In this document: in pieces, positions 10,789 through 23,125 of the stretch
Numbering within the stretch: the first letter of the stretch is position 1
How the letters are laid out: the number at the start of each line of letters is the position of its first letter
Source: Linum tenue
Lineage: Eukaryota > Streptophyta > Magnoliopsida > Malpighiales > Linaceae
Assembly (NCBI GenBank): GCA_946122785.1
Contig: CAMGYJ010000011.1
Location: 18,724,001-18,788,000, forward strand
Length of the DNA stretch: 64,000 bases
Direction: 5' to 3'
Translations under genes and position numbers: made by a program
The notes under the pieces: model-generated
Told to the model about the DNA's origin: nothing
The model's input: only the letters and a program-made list of their open reading frames with translations
Databases searched by the model: none

Positions 10789-11250
10789 ATCAACACAGTA
10801 TCAAACCTAAACCATGCCTCGGCGGCTACCATCCACCACACAAACATCAAGTATCCATATTCATTCACATTTTTGCACTTGGTGGGCAAATTTCACATTT
10901 AAACGCAATTTGTACCTAAATCATTCCCACCAAGGCTCAATTAAGCTCATGCAAGCCTCATGCAACATTCATTCACCAAAAATCAACTAATCTCTTGCCC
11001 AATTACTACATTCAATAATCAATTCGCAAAATCAGCTCACTTCACACCCTAGTTCGATTCTCCAACAATTAACCAAGCAAAGGTCGAAAACAAACCTGAA
11101 GACTCAAGTAGGATCGAAGGGGAAGTGAAGATAGGGCGGGGGAGTTGAAAATTTTCATAAAAATATGCCGAAGAGGTGTCGCCAGAGCTTCGTTGGAACC
11201 TCGGCGGAGGCTCGCCGGAAATCACTGAAGGCTCGATGGAAATCGCCTCT

Positions 11251-12593
11251 TGACTCATCCCGAATATCACAAAAAAATCCCATCTAAGGCCCAAGTATAA
11301 ACCTTAGATGGGTGCAATATAGAGCAAGTATGTTAAAATATCAACCCGGGCCGGTCCATGTACCCATACTTCAATTGTTTGAAACATTATCTAGCAGTTT
11401 GGTTTTTGGTTGAAAACTATAAGGATTAAATTAAAACAAAGCAAAGGTAAATGGTTTGAAAGCTCTATATTAGAAGGATCACTCGGGTGTTGCTTCCCCC
11501 TAACTACTACCATAGCTTGTGGGCTCGAATGGGTCGTTATGGGCGAGACAATCGTCAACCGCTAGGAAGTGCAACTATGGTCGAAGACCACACTCTCAAT
11601 TGCCAAACGAAGGGATACATTATAGGCTACTAGAGTAGCCCTCTTGGTTAAGGCAATTGAGATTTGACTTACTTTCTCCCTCAAACCGATGGTTGGACGG
11701 CTTAATCACGATTAACCTAGTCGTTTAATCCAAGATAGAAGTTTGCCCTACATTAACCTAGGTTGGTGGCTTGAAAAGCCCAAGGAATCCCAACTCAATT
11801 GATCCTCTTTGGAAAGGGGTTTTCCCCTCTAACCTAGGTTAGAATGGTCAATTAGATTGCCAAGCACAAACATGCACAATCATCATTACAAATAGTTAGA
11901 GTTTCACAACACAAAGTGAAAAAGGAAAATACTCCATGCTAGAAAGGGGAAGAACACAAAAGAAAGAAGTAGAAACCATCATAGTGATGCCTCCACTCTC
12001 CTTTGATCTTGTGATGATCTTCTCTTGGAGATATTCTTCCCAATTCATCACTTGGAGCAAACCCTAGCCTCCCTTCTTCTTTGGTTTGTCCTTTCTCTCT
12101 CTAAAATCTGAAGAAGATGCTTTCTCACACTTGGGCTCTCCCCCTCTCTTCCTTTCAGCTCATAATATATATTGGGATCGGTTTTAGTTCACAGTCGTGA
12201 ACTCCTCAATACGTCCGTGAACTCAGAGTGCTATGTCGAAACGCACCGCTTCACTCACTTGAGTTCACGGTTTGCACTCAAAGTTCACGTTCTTGGTGAC
12301 CGTGAACTCACTCGGCGTCAGTAACCTCTGAAACCGCCCTGGACGCTTCGTGGTTCATGGTTTATGGTTCCAGTTCACGACCTTAGGAGACCGTGCACAT
12401 GGCCTAAATCACTCTCTTTGCCGTTCTTTGCTCATTTTCCTCCAACTTTCGACTCCGAGGCTGGTTTCACCTGTTAGATCCTAAAACACACTGAAACACG
12501 AGAAACCTAGCGTAAAACCACCCTTTTAGGAGCACAAATGCCACAAACGCCCAAGGAAACGGGGATAAAATGTCTACAATTAGGCCCGAATCA
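11251..12593 (-). mobile_element. Solo LTR of the same Athila-like family, minus orientation
   Basis: Read on the minus strand, the LTR starts TGATTCGGGCCT at 12593 and ends GAGTCA at 11251. The flanks CCTCT (11246-11250) and CCTTT (12594-12598) form a 4-of-5 target duplication. The terminal 150 bp are very similar to the LTR at 27850-29324. Block B near 16530-16570 is uninterrupted at the equivalent place. No internal region is attached. It contains the gttcacgg/ccgtgaac words at about 12185-12395. Confidence 0.83.
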
Positions 12594-12859
12594 CCTTTCC
12601 AGAAAAAATCTGACCCAAATCTCCCTAAAACTTTGGTGAAGGTATCCCTCACACTTTCCTTGCCTCGGAGAGCTTCTTTGTTTATGTCACTAAGCGTGGT
12701 AGCTTCACCGCGCTTCTATGGGAACGAATCTACAAGGAGCTTCTTTTCACAATTACAGTACGTGGGAAGACTGGGTCTGACATTGGTTTTGGATTTGGGT
12801 GGCCGAAGGTCGATGAAAATTGATGGAAAATCGTGGTTTTTTGGCTATTTTGAAAGGAT

Positions 12860-13130
12860 TTCGGCGAAAAGTGGTCGTGAAGTGAAGATGAGGGGTTCAC
12901 GCCCCTTTTATAGGCAGAACCCTCAGTTCACGGATGTGTTGGCCAGTTCACGGTCTCTAAGACCGTGAACATAACTCGCAGCTCGTGAAGTGGGGTAAAA
13001 CGGCGAGTTTTGTTAAAACGCGGAAGCACCCTAGTTCACGGACGCATTGATCAGTTCATGGTCAACTATGATCGTGAACTACAAGCACAAACAGTGAACA
13101 GTAGTGAAAATAGGGCATTTCCGAAATCTT
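12860..13130 (-). promoter_or_regulatory. Block A internal promoter-like region
   Basis: On the minus strand, cctataaaaggggc (12902-12915) follows an array of ttcacgg/ccgtgaac words at about 12925-13090. Block B has the same arrangement at 16741-16930, indicating that the promoter-like module is part of the duplicated unit. TATA and motifs are seen; promoter activity is inference. Confidence 0.5.
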
Positions 13131-14807
13131 TGACTCGACCTACTCCGTCGTGCCCTACTATTGATCACAACACATCTCAAATGACTGGCTTGTCCGGAGG
13201 TCTTTGGCACGAGTTCAAATGATTGGCAGTTGTCTTAGACATGGGAAAAGGCTTTTTGGGTGGTGGCAAACACATCATGAGGTCCTACATCTTAAACCTA
13301 AACCCGATGGTTCTATGGTTTCGACTAAGAACCTTCCCTACAAACAATGGCCACTAGCATCGGCCAAAAACCTTGCTTCTCCCTTCTAATCTATCACCCG
13401 TCATGAACTATCTTTAAGCGCTCTTCCTGGGTCTTTCTTGCTATCACATTTTGACTTGGTAGTGAAGGAGTTCTAAAACACTGTTGTGGGAGTTTCAATG
13501 GCTTGCATGCCAAGAAACCCCACTTAGAGCATACTCTTCTAATCTTTTGTGGCACTCTCTACTTTATTGACCCCAATTTATTACCTCTTTTTCTCTCTCT
13601 CTCTTTCTTTCTTTTTCTTTCTTTCTACTATCCTTTTCTTTCTTTTTCTTTTCTTTTTGAGGGGATACTAGAGAGTTAAACACTTTCCACAACTTTTAAC
13701 GACCAATGCTCTTTTTTAAGTTCTCGCTCAAACACTACTCTTTTCTCTCTCATTCCTAGCAAGAACCGTGCACAATCCTCCTATGTAGAACCTCAATGGA
13801 GCTCAAAAGCGAGAGCTCCGGGACACAAGGACGACTCACGTATAGACACGAAGAAAGGATGGGGGGTCGTTCTGTCAAGCGCCATTAAGCTCACAAGCAA
13901 AAAGCTCCTAACATGAGAACGACCCCCAAAGTCACAAGGCTCAAAGGGGTTGACTCGGGGATAAAACATTTCGGGATAATCAACATTTGGGTGTGGACTA
14001 ATCCTATGTCTCCATCATACTCACTAATGACAACTGTGATGTTACTCGCCATGGTAAGAAGAATCTAATCACACAAGAATAAAACGATCGACCCAAGACT
14101 CACATGGATACCTAGTCACCCAATCATCCATTCCACTTTCACAAAACACAATGCATGGCAATTGCAATCAACAAGTAATCGAGTCAAGACATCCATTCAT
14201 TTTTTGCACACATGAGAACTAAAATTTTACATTGTCCTAATGCACCTCTCAGTCATCATCATAGGACACACTCGATCACATGCAGAAATTCCCGGACAAT
14301 GGCAATAAACATGAGATTCTCCTACAAACAGGCCACTTTGATCATGCAAACATTGCTTGGAGCCCTCAAATTTTTCAAATTTGGGCATAAATCAAGGCTC
14401 CAAGCATCAATCATACTCACACAAGCATCAATCACACTCACACAAGCATAAATAAACTACCCCCCCCCCCTCCCCCACACACACACACATAAGTTCTACA
14501 TTGCCCTCAAAGGTGTGAGATAGGGGTAGAACGATGTTAATGCTTTGCTTGGTGAGTGAAAGTTGGAATTGGTCCCGGGGTAGGAGATTTAAGCTTCAAG
14601 GAGAAGACAAAAACACACATACACAAACACAATACGACTCGCTCGAGGCGAGGTTATTACACATCACAATACGATAGTAGTAGTTTATGATCACACACAC
14701 AAAATAAAAGAAAGAAAAATAAAACAAAAGAGTTCAGAGTTCCAAGTGGAGTACTGGAGCGAAAGGAATCGGCTCTGCCACATATCTCCCTCGTCGGCTA
14801 CCTCTCA

Positions 14808-15760
14808 CTAGGTTGAAGGTCCCAGCTCATCATCTGGAATGAGGCCCTGGTGACGAGCCATCTGCTCAAGGAGTTCGTTCTGCCGGTCGAGTCGGGAAGT
14901 CACTCCCATGGCATGGGTCTCAAGGCAATCCATTCTCTGGACGAGGGGATCACCAGCTGGTGGTGCAGCTGCTGCTGATAATGGTGGTACTGGGCGCTGG
15001 AGCGCGGGACACCAGTGGCGGCCGGGAGCTCGAACAGGTGGCTGCTCTGGAGGTGGGACCTCTGGTGGTAGAGGTAGTCCCTCAATGAATCGGAATGGAC
15101 CAAACGATCCCAGCAACCGCATGGAACGCAAAGTGCTCTCTTCGAACCCCTTGGAGCGCCCCTCATATGTGCAACCCGCCAAACTAACATTCAAGTGACG
15201 GGCGAGACGAGTAATGTAGGGCCTCATTGTTTTGATATATCGTCGATTTCCCCATATGGCTCTGGCAAAAGAGGTGGCCAAGACAGAACCAAGATGAAGG
15301 TTGCTAAATGGATCTGCCATGGAAGCAAACGCCAGCAAGATACTCTCAGTTATCTTGTTTGGATTGATATAGCTCGGGTAGAGGGAACGGGCTAGGAGTG
15401 AGTTGATGATGCACCACTATGGATTGAGTGTGGACGCCAATGTGAGTGCCGATCGAAACGGTGTTCGTTGGTGCTCCGGGAGGCAAAACCTGTGATATGT
15501 TGCATTCATGTCGCAAACTCTAATGGCGTCCTCTTCCCACTCGTCCTCACTCTCGTTGTAAACTCCCAGTGATCGGCCAAACTCGTCAAAAGACATTTTG
15601 TGCCATCCCCCACCCAAGTGGAATTTCACCCTGCGCCTTCGAGCGTCGAGCGTACTATTTTCATGAGGATGGTAAAGGTACTGAAAAAATCGACACACAA
15701 TTCCTCCAAAATTTCATCCTCCATTTCAAAGATTTGGCGCCATTGTGGGTGCTCCACCGC
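14808..15760 (-). pseudogene. Athila ORF1-like protein, block B copy
   Basis: The minus-strand frame at 15698-15417 (with FHLGGGWHKMSFDEFGRSLGVY) and that at 15338-14808 (with ARAIWGNRRYIKTMRPYITRLARHL) are in the same reading frame, separated by one TAG near 15417. Further upstream homology to block A (HPQWRQ) lies in another frame near 15740, so a frameshift is also present. The layout matches Athila ORF1-type proteins: a plant-transposon-like N-terminal half, a basic RLARHL segment, and a proline-rich and glutamine/leucine-rich tail. Function is unknown. Confidence 0.65.
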
Positions 15761-16740
15761 CTCCCTCATGATGTCTCCGCAGTGAAGGCCATCGAATTGA
15801 TTAAAGTCGAGTTTTCAGTGTTCTCAAGAGTTAGTGCTCGGCCAAAATCGCATCTCCCTTTCTGCTTTGGGGTTCCCTATCAGTGCCACAAAGTATGGGT
15901 GTTTCATGTTGACTTTCCTACAAAATTGACAAACATGCACCATACGTGGAAATAAACGTCAATCACAGCGCATTGGGAGGAAAAAGAATCCCCCCCCCCC
16001 CCCCACACACACACTTAAATTTCCCGTAGGGATCCATGCTAATCCAAACAATTAAGCTTAAGCACCCCGTGGCACGATTCTAGGTGGTCACAGATTATCT
16101 CACACACAAATTCAAACCCGAACCATGACACGGTGGAGACCAACCACCACTCAATCAAATCATTTCTCATCATTCAACAATTAGCACTGGGTGGGCACGT
16201 TTCACAATTAAAAGCAATTCGAATTAAATCCTTCCCACCAAGGCTCAAATAAGCTTAAGCAACATCATTCAATCACCCTAATTCACCTAATTCCTCACCT
16301 TAATTCTAAGTTCAACATTCAATTCACAAAAAATTTCCTCACTTCACTACCTAATCCAATTCTCCCAAAATTAATAAGAAAGAGTTGAAAACCAACCTGG
16401 AGACTCAAGTAGGATGTAGGAGGAAGTGAGTTGAGGGGGAGGATGATGAAAATTGGCCGGAAAACAGGACGGAGAAGGGTGGCCGTAGCTTCGTCGGAAG
16501 CTCACCGGACTCTCGTCGGATGCTCGCCGGCGGCAACTTCGCCGAAAATATGTGCTCCAAATCTCCCCAAAATCTCGGCAAAGGCCGCTTTTGAAGAGGG
16601 GAGAATGGGTCTGTGCTTGGTTTTGGGTTTTCCTCGCCGAAAATGGGGGAAATGGCCGAAAACAATAGGAATTTCGCGGTTTTCCGACGAGATTTGAATT
16701 GTTCAATGAGTTTTGGGTCATGAAGAGTTAACGTTCACGC

Positions 16741-16930
16741 CCCTTTTATAGTCGAGGCTCGCAGTTCACGAACGCGTTTGCCAGTTCACGATTTTAGAGA
16801 CTGTGAACTGGGGATGGTCGACAAGTGTTACACTCGTGGAAGTGTCTGGTTCACAGACGCGTTTGCCAGTTCACAAGACCGTGAACTTGGCAATTCGTCC
16901 ATGAATATCAGTGAAAACAGGGCACTTCTG
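16741..16930 (-). promoter_or_regulatory. Block B internal promoter-like region
   Basis: The minus strand shows gactataaaagggg (16741-16754) preceded by gttcacg and cgtgaac words, several as inverted pairs (16761-16930). A 116-codon open frame downstream (16721-16371) has no recognised domain and may be leader sequence. This is the same module as in block A. Confidence 0.5.
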
Positions 16931-17099
16931 GAAAAAATTTGACTCGACCTAATCCACCGTGGCTTCTATCGATCACAAGACAACCTTAAAAGGCACAACC
17001 ACAAAACGTGACACGAGTATACCACTCGACCACTAGAACTCTTCACTTGACACACAAAAATGAAAATAAGGACAAAAAAACAAACCTATGTTGGTTTCC

Positions 17100-17361
17100 T
17101 CCCAAAAAGCGCTAACTTAACGTCACTAGCTTGACGTTGCGGATCTATCATGTTTTGCAACAAGATGCCAGAGAGAGTGGATCCGCCATGTTCTCGGGGT
17201 GAGGCATGTCGCCTCCCAACTTAAGCTCCATCGGATGGCCTTCTTGGCCGATCACTTTTGCTTTGCCCTTTTCCTTCCACTGGGCATTAACACAAATTAA
17301 CCTTTCCCTCCAAGCTACCTTCCTTCTTTCTTTGAGTGAGATGCCTTCCTTGCTTCCCTGC
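17100..17361 (-). pseudogene. C-terminal tail of the Athila-like gag-protease ORF, cut off by the copia insertion
   Basis: On the minus strand this continues the frame that ends at the copia insertion (25283). It runs on for roughly 80 codons, including a GQEGHPMELKLGGD segment, before a stop. Just downstream is a gggaggaaacc motif (17095) related to the gggaggcaaccc hairpin that follows the last ORF in the other elements. No reverse transcriptase lies between protease and this motif, so the parent element lacked the rest of pol. The assignment depends on continuity across the insertion. Confidence 0.5.
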
Positions 17362-18244
17362 TGTTGAAGGAAGCTCGGTCAATGGTCTTGATCAAGCAAA
17401 CTCAAACGGCATAATCGGTGGATTTGGAAAGAAATCAAGAGAGATGCATTACCATTTGTGTCTTGAGTCAAAGATAGAAGTTTTCTAAAAGAGACGTTGA
17501 GGAAAACCATAAGTATAAAGAGGAGCAGATCATGAACTATGAGACTCACCTTTTCAATCGAGCAAGAAAAGAAGAGCTGAGAGTGAGCTAGAATTCTTGT
17601 AGTGAAAAGAGAGCATACCAGAGTGATTGCTTAGAGGCTTAGGTTGTTATCCCTTAGATTTGAGTGATAGTTCAACCTAGTTAGAGTGATCTACCAGCTG
17701 AAGGCTGAGAGTTCTCTGTTCGGATTTGTAACAGGAAACTTGAGCAACTGAGGAATTGGTTATACGTTGAAGATCTCAAGAAGAGATACTTCAACCGTGG
17801 ATTAGTCAGTACAGGGATCCTTATTCTCCCTGTACTGGATACCACGTAAAAATCCCCTGTGTCACTTCTTTACACTTCCTTTATCGCTTTAACTAATAAT
17901 CTGTCTGTGTGTTCTTGAGTTCTGGTTGAAGCAGGAGACAAGGTTCTAAATCGAAGTACAGAAGAAGAAGAAGCTTACTTTCGTTGCTTCTGTGTCTGGC
18001 TGGTTAAGGGCTTTAAGTTCAGGCCTATGAACTATCTCATTGGGCCGTAATTTAAAGACTAAACAGACAGGCCCACTACAAGTCTTTCTTACTAAGTCTT
18101 AGACAAAAATACCTTTTCATCTCCCTCATATCATTCGCATATCTGTTTTACTCTATCATCACCATCTTCGTATTAGGGTTTTGATTTTACAGAAAGGTAA
18201 TCGGAGAGAATTGTCGTTGGTCTCGCGCTCGACCTCGTTTAACA
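17362..18244 (+). repeat. 5' LTR of the copia element
   Basis: It begins TGTTGAAGG and ends TTTAACA, and is followed two bases later by the primer-binding site. It is the same length as the 3' LTR. Confidence 0.95.
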
Positions 18245-18246
18245 CG

Positions 18247-18264
18247 TGGTATCAGAGCCTGGTT
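18247..18264 (+). other. Primer-binding site, initiator tRNA-Met
   Basis: TGGTATCAGAGCCTGGTT follows the 5' LTR. TGGTATCAGAGC is the standard complement of the plant initiator methionine tRNA 3' end used by copia elements. Confidence 0.95.
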
Positions 18265-18298
18265 CCGGAATCAAGAGGCTTAACAACCCACGGAGAAG

Positions 18299-19852
18299 AT
18301 GAGTTCGAGCTCAGCGAGCGGAACGGGAATCTACATGGCTGATGGCTTTTCGCAAACTCGACCACCACGCTTTGAAGGCGTACACTACGGCTACTGGAGG
18401 AACAGAATGGAGTTGTTCATTGGATCCACTGACCCAGACCTGTGGAACATTGTGATGGATGGGCCATTGGAAGTCAAGGAAGCTCGAGGAAAGTGGACTG
18501 ATGAGGACAAGAAGAATTTCCAGCTCAATTCGAAGGCAACAAACCTAATGTATTGTGCGTTAGGGCCTGAAGAATATCACAGAGTCACAGGATGCAAGAC
18601 AGCAAAAGAAATTTGGGATAAGCTCCAGATTGCCCACGAAGGAACTTCTCACGTCAAGATTTCCATAATCAACAGCCTGAAACAAGAATTTGAGTCTTTC
18701 ATCATGAAACCCGAGGAGTCAATCAAAGAAATGAACGACAGATTCACAACAATCGTCAACAGTCTGAGAAACTTGGAGGTTGAATATCCAAGTGCAGATC
18801 TTGTTCGCAAAGTTCTCTGGGTTTTGCCTAAACGTTGGACTCCCAAAGTTACTGCTATCGAGGAGTCCAAGGATCTCACTCGACTCAGCCTAGATGAACT
18901 GATAGGATCTTTGATTACTCATGAAGAGAAACTGAGAAGAGAAGATGTTGATGAGCCTAAGAAGGATAGACGAAACATAGAATTTAAAGCCTCATCATAT
19001 GAAGAAGAACTGGAAGGATTAGAAGACATGGAAGATGAGGAATTAGCACTACTGAGCAAACATGTTGCTAGGCTACTGAAGATGCGACGTGACAGGAGAA
19101 AAGGGAACTCACCAAGCAAGGCAGAAGAGAATAGAGATCAGAAGGAAAGGAATCGGTTTGGATACAAAAACATAAGAGAAAACAGCATAGAGAAGTCCCA
19201 GCTACAAACCAACTGCTATAAATGTGGGAAAACCGGACATATGAAGGCAGACTGCCCACTTACAAAGAAAGCATACACTGCAACTTGGAGCTGCAGTGAA
19301 GAAGATGAAGAAGAAGTGTGCAGACAGGAAGCATATATGGCAATTGATGCAGAATCAGAGGATGAAAACACCAACCAGGTAAAATCCTATTACTCTTATT
19401 CTTTTAGTGAAGATGATCAAATGCTAGAAACCATACGAGATATTCAAAAGGAATTTGCTAATTTTAAGCAAAAACATATCAGAACTAAGGCTGAATTTGA
19501 AGTGTTACTATCAAACTATGAATCACTCAAGATAGAGAATCACAAACTGGAAAACACTTTAAAAAATGCCTTGAATGAGAATGAAACTCTTAAAACTAAA
19601 CTTACTGTTTCAGAAGATAGAGTAAGGTACCTAGAAAGAAACAGAGATTCAAGTATATCTAACAGGTCCAGTAATAGGAAGGTAATAGAGTGCCACTACT
19701 GTCACAAACTTGGTCATCACATAAGCAAGTGCAGAAAACTCATTGCCAAAGAAAATAAAATCAAGAATGCTTCAAACCATACTAGGTGCTCACATAAAAA
19801 ATATCAGGCTTTAAAAGAACCTAAACTTGTGTGGGTACCTAAAAACAAGTAA
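18299..19852 (+). CDS. gag: Gag polyprotein of the copia element
   Basis: An intact 517-codon frame begins 35 bp after the primer site. Residues about 20-230 carry the copia gag (UBN2-type) core, with YWRNRMELFI, W..L...HEGT and LTRLSLDELIGSL-like segments. Zinc knuckles of C-x2-C-x4-H-x4-C form lie near residue 306 (CYKCGKTGHMKADC) and near residue 465 (CHYCHKLGHHISKC). Between them is an acidic stretch and a heptad-rich, probably coiled-coil, region at about 385-455. Two knuckles and this length fit Sirevirus gags. Gag would package the element RNA in cytoplasmic particles. It is the only undamaged ORF of the element, and pol lies in a different frame starting at the gag stop. Confidence 0.93.
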   Translation: MSSSSASGTGIYMADGFSQTRPPRFEGVHYGYWRNRMELFIGSTDPDLWNIVMDGPLEVKEARGKWTDEDKKNFQLNSKATNLMYCALGPEEYHRVTGCKTAKEIWDKLQIAHEGTSHVKISIINSLKQEFESFIMKPEESIKEMNDRFTTIVNSLRNLEVEYPSADLVRKVLWVLPKRWTPKVTAIEESKDLTRLSLDELIGSLITHEEKLRREDVDEPKKDRRNIEFKASSYEEELEGLEDMEDEELALLSKHVARLLKMRRDRRKGNSPSKAEENRDQKERNRFGYKNIRENSIEKSQLQTNCYKCGKTGHMKADCPLTKKAYTATWSCSEEDEEEVCRQEAYMAIDAESEDENTNQVKSYYSYSFSEDDQMLETIRDIQKEFANFKQKHIRTKAEFEVLLSNYESLKIENHKLENTLKNALNENETLKTKLTVSEDRVRYLERNRDSSISNRSSNRKVIECHYCHKLGHHISKCRKLIAKENKIKNASNHTRCSHKKYQALKEPKLVWVPKNK

Positions 19853-22800
19853 TTCATCTCTTTTGCAGACCTGTCTTCAAGTGAGCATGGAAGGCAGTGT
19901 TTGGATCCTTGACAGTGGATGCTCACATCATATGACTGGGGATAAAAAGCTTTTTACTGATCTCACACTAAGTAAGAGAGGTAAAGTATACTTTGGTGAT
20001 AATTAAAGTACAGAAATTCTAGGAAAAGGAACCATAGGTAACTCACCATCTATAAGCAATGTTATGTTTGTAAAAGACTTAAAACACAACCTACTCTCCA
20101 TAAGTCAGTTGTGCAAAAATGAAAACCGAGTCATATTTGAACCAAATGGATGTGTTGTCGAAAATATCTTAACCAAGAAGACTCTGTTTATTGGAAAACG
20201 AAGAGGAAAACTGTTTATCATTGATCTAAATGACAAAAAGACTTTTAATGAATCATGTCTCATAACTGTTGACAAAGATGACCAACTAGAATGGCATCGG
20301 AGGTTGGGGCACATAAGTGTGGGAATCCTGTCTAAGCTAGTAAACTTAGAACTAGTTAGAGGTGTTCCTAAGATCCTTAGCAAGAAAGAGTTCTTCTGTG
20401 ATGCTTGCACAAAGGGAAAACATACTAGAACTTCTTTCAAAACAAAACAGGTTCTGTCCACAACTAGACCACTTGAATTACTTCATCTGGACCTTTTTGG
20501 TCCTAGTAATATCATGAGTCTAGGAGGAAAATATTATGCTTTTGTCATTGTAGATGATTTTTCAAGGTTTACCTGGGTTCTTTTCCTTTCAAGTAAAGAT
20601 GAAGCATTTTTGAAATTCAAAACCTTTGTCAAATAGGTTGAAAATGAAAAACAGTCTAAAGTAATAAACATCAGGAATAATCATGGAGGTGAATTCGAAT
20701 CAGATAAATTTGAGGATTTCTGTAACATAAATGGAATTTTACACAACTTTTCAGCTCCTAGAACACCACAACAAAATGGTGTAGTGGAGAGAAAGAATAG
20801 GACATTAATTGAGATAGGAAGAACCATGCTCAACGACTATGGTGTGTCAAAGAAATTCTGGGCAAAGGCCATTAACACAGCTTGATATACAATCAATAGA
20901 GCTCTAGTTCGATCTAAATTAAACAAAACCCCTTATGAACTTTGGAAAAATCGAAAACCTAACCTAAGTTATTTCCACCCTTTTGGCTATAAATGCTTCA
21001 TATTGAATACAAAGGATACTTTGGGAAAATTTGATTCTAAGTCAGATGAATCAATCTTTCTCGGTTACTCTACCAACAGTAGAGCCTACAGGGTGTTTAA
21101 TAAAAGGACTCTCAAGGTAGAAGAGTCCATTAATGTTATATTTGATGAGTCTGTGAGTAAGATTGCAGAAATAATAGATGATGATGATGACTTTGGACTC
21201 GGTGGCAACCAATTCAAGGACTCAACAATAGTGAGTACAGAGACATCCTCAACTGCTGAGAACACAGACATGGACAGACATACAGAAACGTCACCCCAGC
21301 TCACAGATCATTGGTGATCTGAATCAAGGTATGGTGACTCGATCCAAGGTCTATCCTGAGCATACTGCATTCATCTCTCAAATTTTACCTAAGAATATAG
21401 ATGAGGCTCTAGAAGATGAATTTTGGACAACATCCATGCATGATGAAATGCATCAATTTGAAAGAACCAGAGTTTGGGATCTAGTTCCCAAACCAGAAAA
21501 CAGAACCATAATAGGTACAAAATGGGTCTATAAAAACAAAACTGATGAAAGTGATATCATCAAGAAAAACAAAGCTAGGCTTGTAGCTCAAGGTTATAAT
21601 CAAGAAGAAGGCATAGACTTTGATGAAACTTTTGCACATGTTGCCAGATTAGAAGCCATAAGGCTTCTCTGTGCTTATGCAGCAGCAAAAGGGTTTAAAT
21701 TGTTTCAAATGGATGTTAAAAGTGCCTTTTTAAATGGGGATCTAAAAGAGGAAGTTTATGTGTCTCAACCCCCTGGCTTTGAAAACTCAGATCATCCAGA
21801 ATATGTCTATAAACTTAACAAAGCCCTCTATGGTCTTAAGTAGGCTCCTCGAGCCTGGTATGACAAACTCAGACAGTTTTTTATTGATGATGGGTTTCAT
21901 AGAGGAAAAGTTGATAAAACCTTGTTCATCAAAAGGTCAAATGGTCACACCCTGTTAGTACAAGTCTATGTAGATGATATTATTTTTGGATCCTCCTGTC
22001 CTGAACTATGTCATAACTTTGAAAACAGCATGAAAAATGCTTTTGAAATGAGCCTTATGGGTGAACTAAACTTCTTTCTTGGACTACAAGTTAAACAAAC
22101 TAACTCAGGAACTTTTATAAGTCAAAGTAAATATCTTCATAACATGCTAAAACGATTTAACCTCGGAAACCTCAAGTCTGCTCCTACTCCCATGGGTTCT
22201 TCAACTAAATTAACAAAAGATGAAACTGGGAATAATGTTGATCATAAACTTTTTAGAGGAATGATAGGTTCTTTGCTGTACTTGACAGCCAGTCGCCCAG
22301 ATATAATGTATAGTGTTTGTGTGTGTGCTCGGTTTCAAAGCCAGCCTAAAGAGAGTCATCTATCTGCTGTCAAGAGGATTTTCCGCTATTTAGCTTGAAC
22401 CCCTGACCTAGGATTATGGTCCTCTAAGCACTCTAGTCTAGATCTAGTCAGCTACACAGATTCAGACTATGCAGGGTGCGTGATTGATCGTAGAAGCACA
22501 TCTGGTGCTTGTCATTTCTTAGGATCTTCTCTCATTTCTTGGTTCAGCAAAAAGCAGAACTCAGTAGCACTCTCTACTGCAGAAGCAGAGTATGTAGCTG
22601 CTGGATTCTGTTGCACCCAAGTGCTTTGGCTGAAATATCGGTTAATTGACTATGGAATTACTTTAGGTTCACTACCTATTTTCTGTGACAATACTAGTGC
22701 TATAAACATGTCTAAGAATCCTATTCAACACTCTCGGACTAAACACATTGAAGTTCGATATCACATCATTCGAGATTTGGTCCAGGAGGGTAAGATTCAT

Positions 22801-22926
22801 CTAGAGTTTATTAGGACTGAGTGCCAATGGGCCGATATCTTTACCAAACCTTTGCCCTCTGACCAATTTCTACATATCAGGCGCGAATTAGGACTATTCT
22901 CTCTCCAGGATCTTCCTAATTTCTAG
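19851..22926 (+). pseudogene. pol: Copia pol (protease, integrase, reverse transcriptase, RNase H), disrupted
   Basis: The protease motif WILDSGCSHHMTG is at about 19903-19940. The integrase HHCC region (HRRLGHIS ... CDACTKGKH) and LHLDLFGP follow at 20290-20520, with NGVVERKNRTL near 20780. Reverse transcriptase spans 21331-22400 ([21 protein letters not shown] at 21967-21978), and RNase H spans 22440-22926 (YTDSDYAGC, STAEAEY, CDNTSAI). Lesions are in-frame stops at 20004, 20634, 20883, 21841 and 22396, plus a frameshift near 21290-21303. At least the stops at 20634 and 21841 fit a CAG to TAG change. The integrase second catalytic Asp appears replaced by Asn (NNHGGEF). The product cannot be functional. 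Confidence 0.93.
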
Positions 22927-23125
22927 TGATTCATTCTCCTTCCTCTTCCATTCTCCAATTGATCCTTCTTTCCTTTCTCTCATCTGCTAATGGATTTCAT
23001 CCTTCTGGCAACTTACCATGTTCTCTCCTGTTCTCTCCATAAGAACCCTTCGTCATTAGGATCTCTCAGACACTCATCCTTGCTGCAAATCACCAAATCT
23101 ATCCCCTCAAACGCATTCTTTCATC

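Larger units (their letters stand above)
13130..17060 (-). repeat. Block B of a tandemly repeated Athila-like unit
   Basis: Block B runs from noncoding DNA (13230-14590), through an ORF1-like pseudogene (14808-15760) and a C-rich tract (about 15990-16005), to a promoter-like segment (16741-16930) and the gactcgacctaatcc stretch at about 16940. The last matches the start of the unit at about 13130. Block A (about 4270-13130) has the same order once its three solo LTRs are subtracted, so the two are a direct tandem duplication of about 3.5 kb. This may reflect unequal recombination inside a large retrotransposon. Confidence 0.6.
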
